Both the position numbers and the translations under genes were made by a program. 64,000 bases of DNA, taken from Candidatus Methylospira mobilis (GTDB taxonomy: Bacteria > Pseudomonadota > Gammaproteobacteria > Methylococcales > Methylococcaceae). Positions 1 to 9,018 of this stretch are shown piece by piece. The DNA lies in NCBI RefSeq assembly GCF_009498235.1, contig NZ_CP044205.1, positions 4,155,389 to 4,219,388 of the forward strand. The letters run 5' to 3'. How positions within the stretch are numbered: position 1 is the stretch's first letter; every line of letters starts with the position of its first letter. The notes beneath the pieces were generated by a model. The model was not told where the DNA came from. It saw only the letters and a program-made list of their open reading frames with translations, and did no database searches.

Positions 1-675
1 ATCGAACAGGTAGTGCGCGCGCATCACGGCAAAGCGCGCATTGACCACGCGTCCCTTACCTTTGTTGACGCGATCAACGGCAGTCTTCATGTTGTCGTAA
101 ATGCCACGGCGAGGAATGCCACCCAGCGCCGCAAAGGAGCGCGTATGGGCATCGAACAGCATCTCGTGCCCTTGGCCCGGATACGCCACCAGCCAGAATG
201 CCCGACTGGCGCACAGCTTCAGGTGCGATACCTGTATGCGCCGGTAAATGCCTCCAATTACCAACCCTTCTTCGCTCCAGTCAAACTGGAAGGCTTCGCC
301 AAACTCAAATTTCAACGGCACAAAGGCGTGGGGCTTCTTGCCTGAGTCAGCACGCCAGTTGCGAATGAACGCAGTCACCTGGCTGTAACCGCCCGTGTAA
401 CCATCCGTCTTGATTTGTGCAAACAGATTTTTGGCGGTGCGCCGATTCTGTTTGGGGCGATGGGAATCCGCTTTGAGGGCTTGTTCCAGTGTGGGGTGAA
501 ACGCGCTGAGCTTGCAGTCCGCCTTTATCCTGCGGTATTTCGGCGGTACTGCTTTCTCTTCCGCCCTTAGCCATTTGCGTATCGTGTTGCGCGATAAACT
601 CGTGCGTCTAGCGATCTCGTGTAGCGACATCTTGTCGCGTAAATACATCCGTCGAATCTTGCCTATCATTTCCAT
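1..675 (-). CDS. istA: IS21-family transposase IstA, N-terminal part (runs off the window)
   Basis: Read on the minus strand, an uninterrupted frame of 225 codons begins at an ATG at 675 and is still open at base 1. The N-terminus has a helix-turn-helix (LHEIARRTSLSRNTIRKWL, residues 18-36), as in IS21 transposases that bind the element ends. The first catalytic aspartate lies in FQFDWSE (Asp132) and the second in IYDNMKTAV (Asp194). The third DDE residue and the partner ATPase gene istB would lie to the left of the window. IstA carries out strand transfer with IstB as target-selection helper. Nothing in the visible part is broken, so the element may be intact. Confidence 0.9.
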   Translation of the reverse strand, partial: MEMIGKIRRMYLRDKMSLHEIARRTSLSRNTIRKWLRAEEKAVPPKYRRIKADCKLSAFHPTLEQALKADSHRPKQNRRTAKNLFAQIKTDGYTGGYSQVTAFIRNWRADSGKKPHAFVPLKFEFGEAFQFDWSEEGLVIGGIYRRIQVSHLKLCASRAFWLVAYPGQGHEMLFDAHTRSFAALGGIPRRGIYDNMKTAVDRVNKGKGRVVNARFAVMRAHYLFD

Positions 676-788
676 AGTGATCACCTTTATCTCCTGCCCA
701 AAAATTGGACAGGCCAAGTAGAACACCTGGGTCACTTTTGAATCAGCAAACCACCTCTAACTGGGTCAGTTTTCGGTCAGCGACAACA
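676..788 (-). mobile_element. Terminal region of the IS21-type element
   Basis: Between the istA start and the disrupted host gene lie two related motifs, TGGGTCACTTTT (728-739) and TGGGTCAGTTTT (762-773). Multiple short repeats inside the terminus are typical of IS21-type ends, where they bind IstA. Read from the outside inward on the minus strand the terminus would start with TGT at 785 or 788. The exact boundary and the target duplication cannot be fixed without the other end. The open reading frame of the next gene happens to read through this terminus. Confidence 0.6.
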
Positions 789-2762
789 GAATGGCATCCA
801 GAGTATCGCTATTCCGTTGATGAACTGATTGCCGGTTTGCAATTGGAGCTGGCGCAGGTTGGGCGGCCTAAGCGGCGCGAGGGGCGCGCGGTTCAAGAAC
901 GCCCATCGGACGGTGATCCGGTATGGATTCCACGCCCAGAGGAAAACGCTGTCATTGTCGCGTTGCGCGAGCGTAGTCTTTACAAAGCCCCGCTCGGTAA
1001 CGGTAAGCACGATCTCAGTTGTCCATGGATGGCTGAGCACAGCGGTGGAGTGGATGGAGGCACTGCCTATTTCGAGCCCGACGACCAATGGCCAATAGGC
1101 GGTTTTAAATGCCTGCATGGTCATTGTGCCGACCGGCATATCCGCGATCTGCTGCGTTTTCTGGATATCGAAGCGAATGCGGCGCGCATGAAACCAACCA
1201 TCCGGGTGGTGGCGGGGGAAATCCATCGTGTAGTTGATGCGGCCGAACATGAGCTTGCATTGGCAAAGCGGTTTTACCAGCGCGGAGGGTTGATCGTTAC
1301 CGTGACGACTGACCCCGGTACGCGTGAAACCCGCATTCAGGAAATCAGCCAGCCAGCTCTAGTGCGCGCGTTGGCGGGGGTTGCGACATGGGAACGCTTT
1401 GATGCGCGCACTGAAGATTGGGTTCGTGCCGATCCGCCAGCGCGGCATGCGGCGGTATTGTTCGACTCGACCAGTTACCCTCATTTGCCTGTACTGAATG
1501 GCCTCACGCGTCAACCTTATCTGCGACCTGATGGTAGCTTGATGACTACTGCAGGATATGACTCAACGATAGGCATGTTCGGCGTGTTCGATGCGCGAGC
1601 ATTTGACGTACCGGACAACCCAACGCGCGCACAGGCTGAAGCCGCGTTAGCGTTGTTGCAGGACTTACTGATCGAATTCAGCTTCGCCAAAGATACCGAT
1701 CTGGCAGCGGCTCTAACCGCCATACTTACTGCAGCCATTCGTTCAGGCCTTGCGCACGCGCCCATGATTCATGTGCGCGCACATATGGTGGGATCGGGTA
1801 AGTCTTACCTATGCAAATTGATCACCGCCTTTGCTACGCCTCAACGTGGGACACCTACCTCATTTCCTGCCGACGACGAAGAGTGCCGTAAATTGTTGCT
1901 CGCGGAATTGTTACGTGCGCCCGCGGTGATTGAGTTTGATAACTTGACCGGCGATCTTCTGCCGCACAAGAGTCTATGTACCGCATTGACTTCGGAGTAT
2001 ATGAGCGGGCGCATCCTGGGTGTATCCAAAACCGCGACGGTTGTTACCCGCAGCTTATTTATGTCAAGTGGCAATAACGTGGGGCCTATTCAGGATATGG
2101 CGCGCCGCTGCATTACTATCAATCTATCTCCAGAGTGCGAAATTCCGGCAGCCCGCAGTTTTCAGCGGCCCGATCTGGTGCGGGAAGTATTACGAGAACG
2201 AGGACGCTATGTCTCAGCGGCTTTAACTCTCGTACGCGCTTGGATTGTTGCCGGTAGACCGATGACAGATTGCAAGTCACTGGCCAGTTATGGTGACTGG
2301 TCTAATCTTTGTCGACAGCCGTTGATGTGGCTGGGTTGTGCCGATCCGACTGCATCGGTGTTTGAGGCAATGGCGGAAGACCCGGATCGAGAAACATTAT
2401 CACGTCTCCAGACTGCATGGTTAGCGGTGTTTGGTAAAAGGCCAGCCATGATTCGTGATGCAGTTAACCAATCGTTATTTGGTCATGATGAAAGCATAGA
2501 GCTGGGTGAAGTGCTACACGATATTGCAGGCGAGCGAGGCGTCATTAACCGTCGAAAGCTCGGTCGTTGGATCAAGCGCCATGCCGGGCGTATTGTCGAG
2601 GGCCTGCGATTTACCCGCGCCAGTGGTAGTCGATCCGCAGAAGCGTGGCAGGTGGAATCGGTTTCGTCGGTTTTATCGGTTTCTGTCGGCTCAACTGAAA
2701 AAACTGTCATAAATAACGCATGCGATAGTGATGCCTATCTTCGAGCCAGTCGCGGCGAGTAA
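705..2762 (+). CDS. Primase/helicase-like island protein, 5' end replaced by an IS terminus
   Basis: The 685-codon frame has a P-loop (G363-S-G-K366-S367) followed by a Walker-B-like segment (AVIEFDNLTG, near residue 411). Upstream is a Cys/His cluster (CPW at Cys106, then Cys136 and Cys141 in FKCLHGHC) like the zinc ribbon of phage and plasmid primases. This fits a replication helicase with primase remnants from a prophage or integrated element. Codons up to about 788 are insertion-sequence DNA, so the first roughly 28 residues are not original and the native primase N-terminus was cut off. Four in-frame ATG or GTG alternatives after 789 exist but none can be preferred. The downstream gene starts 14 bases on, suggesting one operon. 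Function is inferred from motifs only. Confidence 0.6.
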   Translation: MDRPSRTPGSLLNQQTTSNWVSFRSATTEWHPEYRYSVDELIAGLQLELAQVGRPKRREGRAVQERPSDGDPVWIPRPEENAVIVALRERSLYKAPLGNGKHDLSCPWMAEHSGGVDGGTAYFEPDDQWPIGGFKCLHGHCADRHIRDLLRFLDIEANAARMKPTIRVVAGEIHRVVDAAEHELALAKRFYQRGGLIVTVTTDPGTRETRIQEISQPALVRALAGVATWERFDARTEDWVRADPPARHAAVLFDSTSYPHLPVLNGLTRQPYLRPDGSLMTTAGYDSTIGMFGVFDARAFDVPDNPTRAQAEAALALLQDLLIEFSFAKDTDLAAALTAILTAAIRSGLAHAPMIHVRAHMVGSGKSYLCKLITAFATPQRGTPTSFPADDEECRKLLLAELLRAPAVIEFDNLTGDLLPHKSLCTALTSEYMSGRILGVSKTATVVTRSLFMSSGNNVGPIQDMARRCITINLSPECEIPAARSFQRPDLVREVLRERGRYVSAALTLVRAWIVAGRPMTDCKSLASYGDWSNLCRQPLMWLGCADPTASVFEAMAEDPDRETLSRLQTAWLAVFGKRPAMIRDAVNQSLFGHDESIELGEVLHDIAGERGVINRRKLGRWIKRHAGRIVEGLRFTRASGSRSAEAWQVESVSSVLSVSVGSTEKTVINNACDSDAYLRASRGE

Positions 2763-2776
2763 CAGGAGAAATTGTT

Positions 2777-3598
2777 ATGGAAGTTTTAAAAAATAACCAT
2801 CTCGTTGAAGCGCAAGCCATTAATGAACCCAGCGAACCCACTGCACTGAACGGCTATGGTTCTGTGCGCTTCAATGCGTTGAAGCATGGCATTTTATCGC
2901 AACATGTAGTGCTGGGGCATGAGGATAAAAATGAGTTTGACAATCTACTGTCTGCACTGATCATTGAATATCAACCAGGCGGGCCCACAGAAATGCACCT
3001 GGTAGAAGAACTGGCTGGCATCATGTGGCGTAAAAAACGAGTATTGCTTGCTGAAGGGGCTGCTATAAACCGTGGATTACGGAGTGTTGCCCACAGCGCA
3101 CATGATAGCCCTGTTCCGGCAGCAGCGCCTTTTGAGCGTGCATTCACAGTCAGGGACGCCGATCTCCCTGATCTGCTGACTGAAACCCCTGACGAAACAG
3201 CAAAGAGCCAGCAAAATACAAAGGCTGATCTTGCAGCAACGCGCAAGGCAGCGGCAATTCTGCGTAAGGGTGGAGCAAATGCCTATCAGAGAGCTCGGCG
3301 CACACTCATTCAGGAATCCCGGGACTGGTGGGATCAGTACGTGGAGGATGGAGAGCATCCTGCTACTGCTGATGGGCTTGAACAATTCATCAGTGAAACG
3401 CTTGAACCCATTTGCTTTCAAATGGAACGAGAAGCGCGATATCAACCGGCAATCAAGGCGCAGACATTGGGTGAAGGGGTGCAGGTACATCGTTTTGAGA
3501 AGCTGAATCGTTATGAGACCCATCTTGACCGCAAGTTTGAGCGCACACTGGCTATGCTTTTGAAACTAAAAGAACTGCGTGGCGGCGGAAGTAAATAA
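2777..3598 (+). CDS. Island-associated hypothetical protein
   Basis: A soluble protein of 273 residues with an AGGAG-like ribosome site (ACAGGAGAAATTGTT) before its ATG. Near the N-terminus it has the motif FNALKHGILS (about residues 31-40), a signature seen in many mobile-element hypothetical proteins. The rest is charged and helical, rich in Arg, Glu and Lys, with a likely coiled segment near the C-terminus. No catalytic motif is visible. It follows the primase/helicase-like gene by 14 bases and precedes a zinc-ribbon protein, so it probably belongs to the same integrated element. A DNA-packaging or regulatory role is possible but not supported. Confidence 0.6.
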   Translation: MEVLKNNHLVEAQAINEPSEPTALNGYGSVRFNALKHGILSQHVVLGHEDKNEFDNLLSALIIEYQPGGPTEMHLVEELAGIMWRKKRVLLAEGAAINRGLRSVAHSAHDSPVPAAAPFERAFTVRDADLPDLLTETPDETAKSQQNTKADLAATRKAAAILRKGGANAYQRARRTLIQESRDWWDQYVEDGEHPATADGLEQFISETLEPICFQMEREARYQPAIKAQTLGEGVQVHRFEKLNRYETHLDRKFERTLAMLLKLKELRGGGSK

Positions 3599-3705
3599 GC
3601 TATTACATCAATACCATGGGCTGGGCGGTGGCAGATTTATAGCCGTTTATGCGACAGACATTCAGCGAACTTGCCTAATGATTTCGGTAAAATTGGGAGA
3701 ACATA

Positions 3706-4338
3706 ATGGGTGGCATTTGTAGTGGACGACGCAGGTATTCCGGCTCAAAGAAAACGACAGGTGATTATTTGGCATTGGATAGCCGGTACTTGCAGCGTGA
3801 AGGACTACTTGAGGCTAATTGTTCTAGAAACTTGGATTGGAGTCGTAATGACGTTAAGGTCGCAGCCATCAATATTCGCGCTGAAGTTGGTCGTGTGATT
3901 CTGAGCTATTGCCACAGACGTGGCGACGGCGAATGGACGCATGAGGAATACGCAGTGTCGCTGAAATGGACGCCCTGTAATTATGGCGGTCGACGTGCCT
4001 GGTTCATTTGTCCGGCGCGAGGTTGCGGTCGACGCGTGGCGATTCTCTATGGCGGCAGTATTTTTGCGTGTCGATTTTGTCATCAATTGGCATATCAGAG
4101 TCAGCGGCAAACAGATAGTGATCGTGCCAGAACACGGGCGGAAATGATTCGGAAGCGACTCGGCTGGGAGCAAGGTATCCTAAACGGTAGTAGTGGCAAA
4201 CCGAAGGGTATGCACTGGCGCACATACCAGCAATTAACTCATGAATATATTGACTACGCGGGTGTGTATCTAGCTGATGTAGATATACGGCTAAACCGGT
4301 TGAATCGTTTGCTTGGTGTGCTTGCCGGAAAGGGCTGA
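3706..4338 (+). CDS. Small zinc-ribbon protein of the island
   Basis: 210 residues preceded by a good ribosome site (GGGAGA, 7 bases before ATG). Two cysteine pairs, C102-PARG-C107 and C122-RF-C125, form a probable zinc ribbon within a beta-rich middle part; the C-terminal third is helical. Proteins with this architecture (N-terminal MGG.CSGRR, then CPARGCGRR and CRFCH) recur next to integrases and replication genes of proteobacterial islands and prophages, but I know of no assigned function. It is the last gene before the tRNA-Pro, so it marks the inner edge of the island. Confidence 0.65.
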   Translation: MGGICSGRRRYSGSKKTTGDYLALDSRYLQREGLLEANCSRNLDWSRNDVKVAAINIRAEVGRVILSYCHRRGDGEWTHEEYAVSLKWTPCNYGGRRAWFICPARGCGRRVAILYGGSIFACRFCHQLAYQSQRQTDSDRARTRAEMIRKRLGWEQGILNGSSGKPKGMHWRTYQQLTHEYIDYAGVYLADVDIRLNRLNRLLGVLAGKG

Positions 4339-4414
4339 ATCTGTTTCGCAAAATCGCGATTTAGGTGCTTTCGGGGCGGCAATCACTAAAGGTGAGCATC
4401 GCCAGCCGTGAAAA

Positions 4415-4437
4415 ATGTTATCCCGTATGTTATCCCG
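4415..4437. repeat. Two direct copies of ATGTTATCCCG beside the tRNA
   Basis: ATGTTATCCCG occurs at 4415-4425 and again at 4427-4437, one base apart, between the last island gene and the 3' end of tRNA-Pro. Short tandem repeats in this position resemble arm-type integrase sites of tRNA-inserted elements. The assignment as integrase sites is inference; no integrase gene is inside the window. Confidence 0.4.
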
Positions 4438-4493
4438 AAAGTAAAAACCTTCGAATCTGTCTTATGTTTTATTTTCTAAGCTATTGATTTAAT

Positions 4494-4573
<80 letters not shown>

Positions 4574-4607
4574 ATTAGATTCGGCCATATTGGCCTTTTA
4601 CCCGCTA

Positions 4608-4636
4608 AGAATGCCATTTTTACGCGTATTCGTCAA
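4608..4636 (-). promoter_or_regulatory. Possible promoter of tRNA-Pro
   Basis: On the minus strand TTGACG (4636-4631) and CATTCT (4613-4608) are separated by 17 bases and lie about 40 bases before the tRNA 5' end. The -35 match is good and the -10 match is weak. It would give the tRNA transcription independent of orn. Confidence 0.35.
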
Positions 4637-4668
4637 ATTCAACGAAATAAACCGAATACGGCCAATAT

Positions 4669-5226
4669 CTAACCCGACGCGCCGAGCTGTATGAAGTGCT
4701 CGCGGTAGTAACGCAGTTCGCGTATGGACTCGCGAATGTCGTCCAGCGCCAGATGGGTGCCGTTTTTGCTGAAACCTTTCATGATTTTTGGCGCCCAGCG
4801 CGTAGCAAGCTCCTTGACGGTAGAAACGTCGAGGTTGCGATAGTGGAAAAACGCTTCCAGTTCCGGCATGCAGCGGTACAGGAAACGCCGGTCCTGGCAG
4901 ATGCTGTTGCCGCACATCGGCGATTTCCGCTGCGGCAGCCATTCGGCAAGAAACTCGATCGTCGCCTTTTCGGCATCGGCTTCAGACACGATGCTGGCGC
5001 GCACCCGCTCCAGCAGACCCGATTTGCCGTGCTGGTTTTGATTCCACGCGTCCATGGCCGCTAAAACGCTTTCCTGCTGATGGATCGCCAAAACCGGGCC
5101 TTCCGCCAGTATATCGAGATCCTGGTCGGTGACAATGGTGGCTATTTCGATGATGACGTCTCTTTGCGGGTCGAGCCCGGTCATTTCCAGGTCGATCCAG
5201 ATCAGGTTTTGCGGGTTTTGCGGCAT
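4669..5226 (-). CDS. orn: Oligoribonuclease
   Basis: A 3'-5' exoribonuclease of the DEDD family that degrades 2-5 nt RNA and pGpG to mononucleotides, essential in many Gammaproteobacteria. The start was set at the ATG at 5226 giving [17 protein letters not shown], because the family begins here and gives the usual length (185 residues). The longer open frame adds 39 unrelated residues. [10 protein letters not shown] carries the first Asp-Glu pair, and the C-terminal [11 protein letters not shown] has the final Asp of the DEDDh set. It is divergent from the M48 protease gene, and the tRNA-Pro follows on the same strand. Degradation of pGpG links it to cyclic-di-GMP turnover. Confidence 0.95.
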   Translation of the reverse strand: MPQNPQNLIWIDLEMTGLDPQRDVIIEIATIVTDQDLDILAEGPVLAIHQQESVLAAMDAWNQNQHGKSGLLERVRASIVSEADAEKATIEFLAEWLPQRKSPMCGNSICQDRRFLYRCMPELEAFFHYRNLDVSTVKELATRWAPKIMKGFSKNGTHLALDDIRESIRELRYYREHFIQLGASG

Positions 5227-5423
5227 GGCGTTCCGGCTCTTGAGATAATTCCATGCAGAATAGCGATGCATGGCAATCCCCGTCAATCCTCCGCTGTCTA
5301 TGATGCGGACACGGCAGGTTTTTTTGTTGGCCGTATCCATCAAAGACGCTTGTCAATAGAGCAGTCTGGGGCTAAGCTGTCGCGATACCCAACGCTGTTT
5401 CGACCTGGCCGCGCGCACAACTC

Positions 5424-6671
5424 ATGAACAACTTTACGCTGATTTTTCTATTTGCCCTTGCACTCTCCTTTGCCATCGAGCTTTGGCTTACCCGGCGGCA
5501 TTTTGCCCATATACGGGCGCATCGGAATGCGGTACCGGACGCCTTCCGCTCGTCCATTACCCTGGAAGCGCATCAAAAGGCCGCCGACTATACCCTTGCC
5601 AAGGGCAAGGTCGGCCAGTTCGAGCAGCTTTTGAGCGTCGCCGTGCTGCTGGGATTGACGCTCGGCGGAGGCATCGACCTGGTCGCCAGCTGGTGGGGCG
5701 GCGCGCAAACGGCTTCATCGGTCTGGCTGGGTACGGCTATCATCCTCACCGTGATGCTGCTGGCGCAAATCATCGAATTGCCGGCCAGTATTTACCAGAC
5801 ATTCGTGATCGAACAGCGCTTCGGCTTCAACCGCAGCACGGTACGCCAGTTTGCCAGCGATCTCGGCCTGCAGTGGCTGCTGACCCTGTTGATAGGCGCG
5901 CCGTTGATCGCGCTGATTTTATGGGTAATGGGCGCCGTCGGCGGCTACTGGTGGCTGCTGGCCTGGGCCATACTGCAGAGCGTGTCCATATTGATGAGCT
6001 GGGCTTTTCCAACCTTGATAGCTCCGCTGTTCAATAAATTTACGCCGCTCGAAGACGAGGCGTTGCGCGCGCGCATCGAAACCCTGCTGCAGCGTTGCGG
6101 CTTTCAGAGCAAGGGGATTTTTGTGATGGACGGTTCGCGCCGTTCCGGGCATGGCAATGCCTATTTCACCGGTATCGGCAGCAACAAGCGCATCGTATTT
6201 TTCGATACCCTGGTCGAGTCGCTCGAACATGAGGAACTGGAAGCGGTGCTGGCGCACGAACTGGGACATTTCAAACGCAGGCATGTGCTGAAAATGCTGA
6301 TTGCCAGCGCAGTGCTGACCTTGATCGGATTCGCCCTGCTCGGCTGGCTGGTTAATGCCGACTGGTTTTATGCCGGTCTCGGGGTGCATGTGCAGACCAA
6401 CGCCATGGCCTTGTTGCTGTTCATGCTGATTGCGCCGGTCTTTGCCGGATTCCTTCAACCGGTAATCGCCTATTTTCAACGCAGACACGAGTTCGAAGCC
6501 GACTCGTTCGCCGCCTCACTGGCGCAGCCCGACTTTCTGGTGAATGCGCTGGTCAAGCTCTATCGCGACAACGCCAGCACGCTGACGCCGGACCCGCTGT
6601 ATTCCGCGTACCATTACAGCCATCCGCCGGCGGCAATCCGCATTGCCCATTTACAGGGAAAAGCGGTCTGA
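5424..6671 (+). CDS. Ste24-type M48 membrane metalloprotease
   Basis: 415 residues with at least five hydrophobic segments and the zinc protease motif H278-E-L-G-H282, plus the downstream zinc ligand region R-H-E-F-E-A-D (residues 354-360). This is the architecture of CAAX-processing (Ste24-like) M48 peptidases in the inner membrane; bacterial members are thought to act in protein quality control, as prenylated substrates are unknown. It is divergent from orn by 197 bases and followed by rsgA 54 bases downstream on the same strand, a neighbourhood found in Beta- and Gammaproteobacteria. Confidence 0.9.
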   Translation: MNNFTLIFLFALALSFAIELWLTRRHFAHIRAHRNAVPDAFRSSITLEAHQKAADYTLAKGKVGQFEQLLSVAVLLGLTLGGGIDLVASWWGGAQTASSVWLGTAIILTVMLLAQIIELPASIYQTFVIEQRFGFNRSTVRQFASDLGLQWLLTLLIGAPLIALILWVMGAVGGYWWLLAWAILQSVSILMSWAFPTLIAPLFNKFTPLEDEALRARIETLLQRCGFQSKGIFVMDGSRRSGHGNAYFTGIGSNKRIVFFDTLVESLEHEELEAVLAHELGHFKRRHVLKMLIASAVLTLIGFALLGWLVNADWFYAGLGVHVQTNAMALLLFMLIAPVFAGFLQPVIAYFQRRHEFEADSFAASLAQPDFLVNALVKLYRDNASTLTPDPLYSAYHYSHPPAAIRIAHLQGKAV

Positions 6672-6724
6672 TTTCATGATGCGCTTAAATCGTTGCGCGC
6701 AAAAAACATGAAGGCGCAACGGAC

Positions 6725-7630
6725 TTGAGCGCGGAACGCGACGGTCTGGTCATTGCCCACCTCGGCAAAGGGGTAGCAGTGGAAGGCGCGAACGGAGCCA
6801 TCGTTCTGTGCCACACCCGGCGCAGACTGGGCGATGTGACCGTCGGCGACCGCGTACGCTGGGTTGCCTGCGACGGAGATCTGGGGCGAGTAGAATCGGT
6901 ACTGCCGCGCACATCCTGCCTGCTGCGGCCCGGCTATGCCGGGAAGCTGCGCTATGTTGCCGCGAACCTCGATCGTATCTATGTGGTGCTGGCGCCGCTG
7001 CCGGAGCCGGACTGGCTTCTGGTCGACCAGTTTCTGGCAGTGACCGAAGCCAGGGATATCGACGCGCGCCTGCTGGTCAACAAGGCCGACCTTACCGCTA
7101 CGGCGGGCAGCGACGGGATAAGCGCGCGGCTGCGCGAGTATGAAATGGCCGGCTATACCGTGCGTGCGGTCAGCGCCTTGCAGAGAACCGGCATGGACGC
7201 CTTGATGAGCGAGTTGCAGGGGCAGTGCAGCATGTTTGTCGGGCAATCGGGCGTCGGTAAATCGTCGCTGACCAATACCTTGCTCCCGGAACGGGATTTG
7301 CGCATCGGTGAAATTTCCGAAAAAAGCGGTCTCGGGCGGCACACCACCACCACGGCAACGCTTTACCATTTACCCGGCGGCGGCGACTTGATCGACAGCC
7401 CCGGCGTCGCTGTGTTCGGTCTGGCGGAAATGAATTGGAATCAGTTGGCCTGGAGCTATCGCGAGTTTCAGTCGCTTATTCCGAACTGCCGCTTTAACGA
7501 TTGCCGCCATGCAGGAGACAAGGGCTGCGCGATCATGGACGCGGTAAACAGGGACAAAGTGAGTGCGGCGCGTTACCAGCGCTTTCTTAAACTCGGCGAA
7601 AAACTGTCCAGTCAGATGTCGGGCGTCTGA
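6725..7630 (+). CDS. rsgA: Ribosome small-subunit-dependent GTPase A
   Basis: A circularly permuted GTPase that checks late maturation of the 30S subunit. The order of motifs is diagnostic: OB-fold N-terminus, then NKAD (G4), then SAL (G5), then GQSGVGKSS (G1, about residue 172), then DSPG (G3). The C-terminus carries the zinc site with Cys and His in NCRFNDCRH and KGC. The chosen start is TTG at 6725, the only start codon that keeps the OB fold, because the nearby ATG runs into a stop. AAGG lies about 11 bases upstream, which is weak. Confidence 0.93.
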   Translation: MSAERDGLVIAHLGKGVAVEGANGAIVLCHTRRRLGDVTVGDRVRWVACDGDLGRVESVLPRTSCLLRPGYAGKLRYVAANLDRIYVVLAPLPEPDWLLVDQFLAVTEARDIDARLLVNKADLTATAGSDGISARLREYEMAGYTVRAVSALQRTGMDALMSELQGQCSMFVGQSGVGKSSLTNTLLPERDLRIGEISEKSGLGRHTTTTATLYHLPGGGDLIDSPGVAVFGLAEMNWNQLAWSYREFQSLIPNCRFNDCRHAGDKGCAIMDAVNRDKVSAARYQRFLKLGEKLSSQMSGV

Positions 7631-8298
7631 TAGAGCAAACGTTCAAACTCACCGCCATACAAATCCCGATAAAGATCGCATCAAGCACAACATTCACATT
7701 TTCTTCAAAATCTCTTCCGCTTTTCTACGCAGGGCAGGCTCAAGCTTGGCACCCGTAGCGCTACATCAAGGCTACTCATGCTGCCATTTGATCGTCGAGA
7801 TTACTTCAATTCAAAAAACAACAAACCATTCGGTTTGTGCTGATATTCGCATGAGGGCGGTTATATCGGCTACGACAACAGCAGCCATATCGCGACAGCT
7901 TCCAGTTTTAACGCCACGCTCAACGCTGTATCGGAACAACTGGATTTAAATGCTGCGGGCGAGAATTTGAGCATCCGCCCGCGCATCAGGCTCCTGCGCG
8001 GCCGACAGCAGCTCGTCTGATTCCCAACCCACAGCTTATGAACTGTTTCAGTCCTCTTAAGAGATTTGAGATTTTTCTTTTCCTTTGCAAACAGCGGTTC
8101 GAACCGGAACACGTTTGATCAAATTCGGAAAGACAGTCGGCGACGGCGCTGGGGGAGATCCCGGTTCACGATTGCCAGCTGTATTGACAGCCTTCGCGTG
8201 TTTTTTGTCCGTTTGCCTACAATTAACGGTGGGGAGACGCCAAAAAATCCGGTATTCTGATAGCCGTTAAAATGGCTGGACGGACCACACATTACGCC
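7631..8298. other. Decayed intergenic stretch with a coding remnant
   Basis: No intact gene in 668 bases. A plus-strand open stretch from 7844 to the stop at 8018-8020 reads like real protein (YIGYDNSSHIATASSFNATL and onward) but has no start codon and no partner upstream. I do not recognise it. Its position ahead of the ruined baeS suggests it is a fragment of a gene lost in the same decay. The remainder shows no promoter, repeat or RNA that I can support. Confidence 0.4.
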
Positions 8299-9004
8299 AT
8301 GCGTTTAAAAATCCGGCATAAACTATTTATCGTTTTTTTACTGATCGCTGTGGTTGTGCTAGTGCTGTCTGCCGGCTTGATGCGCTGAAGTTTGCGCCAG
8401 GGGTTTCTGAATTGATAGAGAGTGCAAACCTGACCGGTATGGCCGCCCGCCTTGCCCAGGTCTACGATCCGGTAAAGGGCTGAGCGCAATTGGCGGATGA
8501 GACGGACGCCTTAAAAAGGCTTATCCTCGGACGGGGGACGCAATTTACCCGAACCAGCCAGGAAACCTTCTCCCTCGCTGCAATTTACGCCGAAAACGCC
8601 CGCAGAGCCGGCATCGCTCGAAGTCGAAACCCGCAATGGATACTGGCTGATGCCGATCGTATGACGCAGTTGCTCAACAACCTGCTGGTAAATAGCGTGC
8701 GGTTACGCCGATGCGAACGGTTTGGTTCAGGTAAGCGTCATGAATGAAGATAATAGGGTTGTTGTAGTTCTTCAGGATTCCGCGCCAGGTGTTCAGAGCG
8801 AGGAGTTACCCAGGCTGTTCGAGCCGCTCCTACCGGGCAGGGCCTTCGCTTAACCGGAAAAACGGCGGCGCGGGGCTGGGGCTTGCTATTTGCAGGAATA
8901 TAACGGAAGCGTATGCCAGCAGCATCGTCGCTAATGCTTCTTCGCTGGGAGGCCTGAGAGTGAAGCTTCATTTTCCCGCTTTAATTCCTGATCCGATATT
9001 CTGA
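8299..9004 (+). pseudogene. baeS: Ruined BaeS-type sensor histidine kinase
   Basis: Fragments in different frames line up with BaeS. MRLKIRHKLFIVFLLIAV with a first membrane segment stops at TGA 8386. A second piece (ESANLTGMAARLAQVYDP) matches the start of the sensor region. A third (DADRMTQLLNNLLVNSVR) is the N box, then LQDSAPGV the G1 box, and NGGAGLGLAI the G2 box ending at 9004. Compared with about 460 residues in the family, the second membrane segment, HAMP domain and histidine box are missing. Several frameshifts and an internal deletion make recovery of function impossible. It lies 15 bases before baeR, where the kinase gene normally sits. Confidence 0.85.
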
Positions 9005-9018
9005 ACTGTTGCAAGGTT

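Noticed and set aside
4575-4667. Inverted pair GGCCAATAT / ATATTGGCC between tRNA-Pro and orn
   Set aside because: Arms of nine bases 60 bases apart; likely chance or weak attenuation, not supported.
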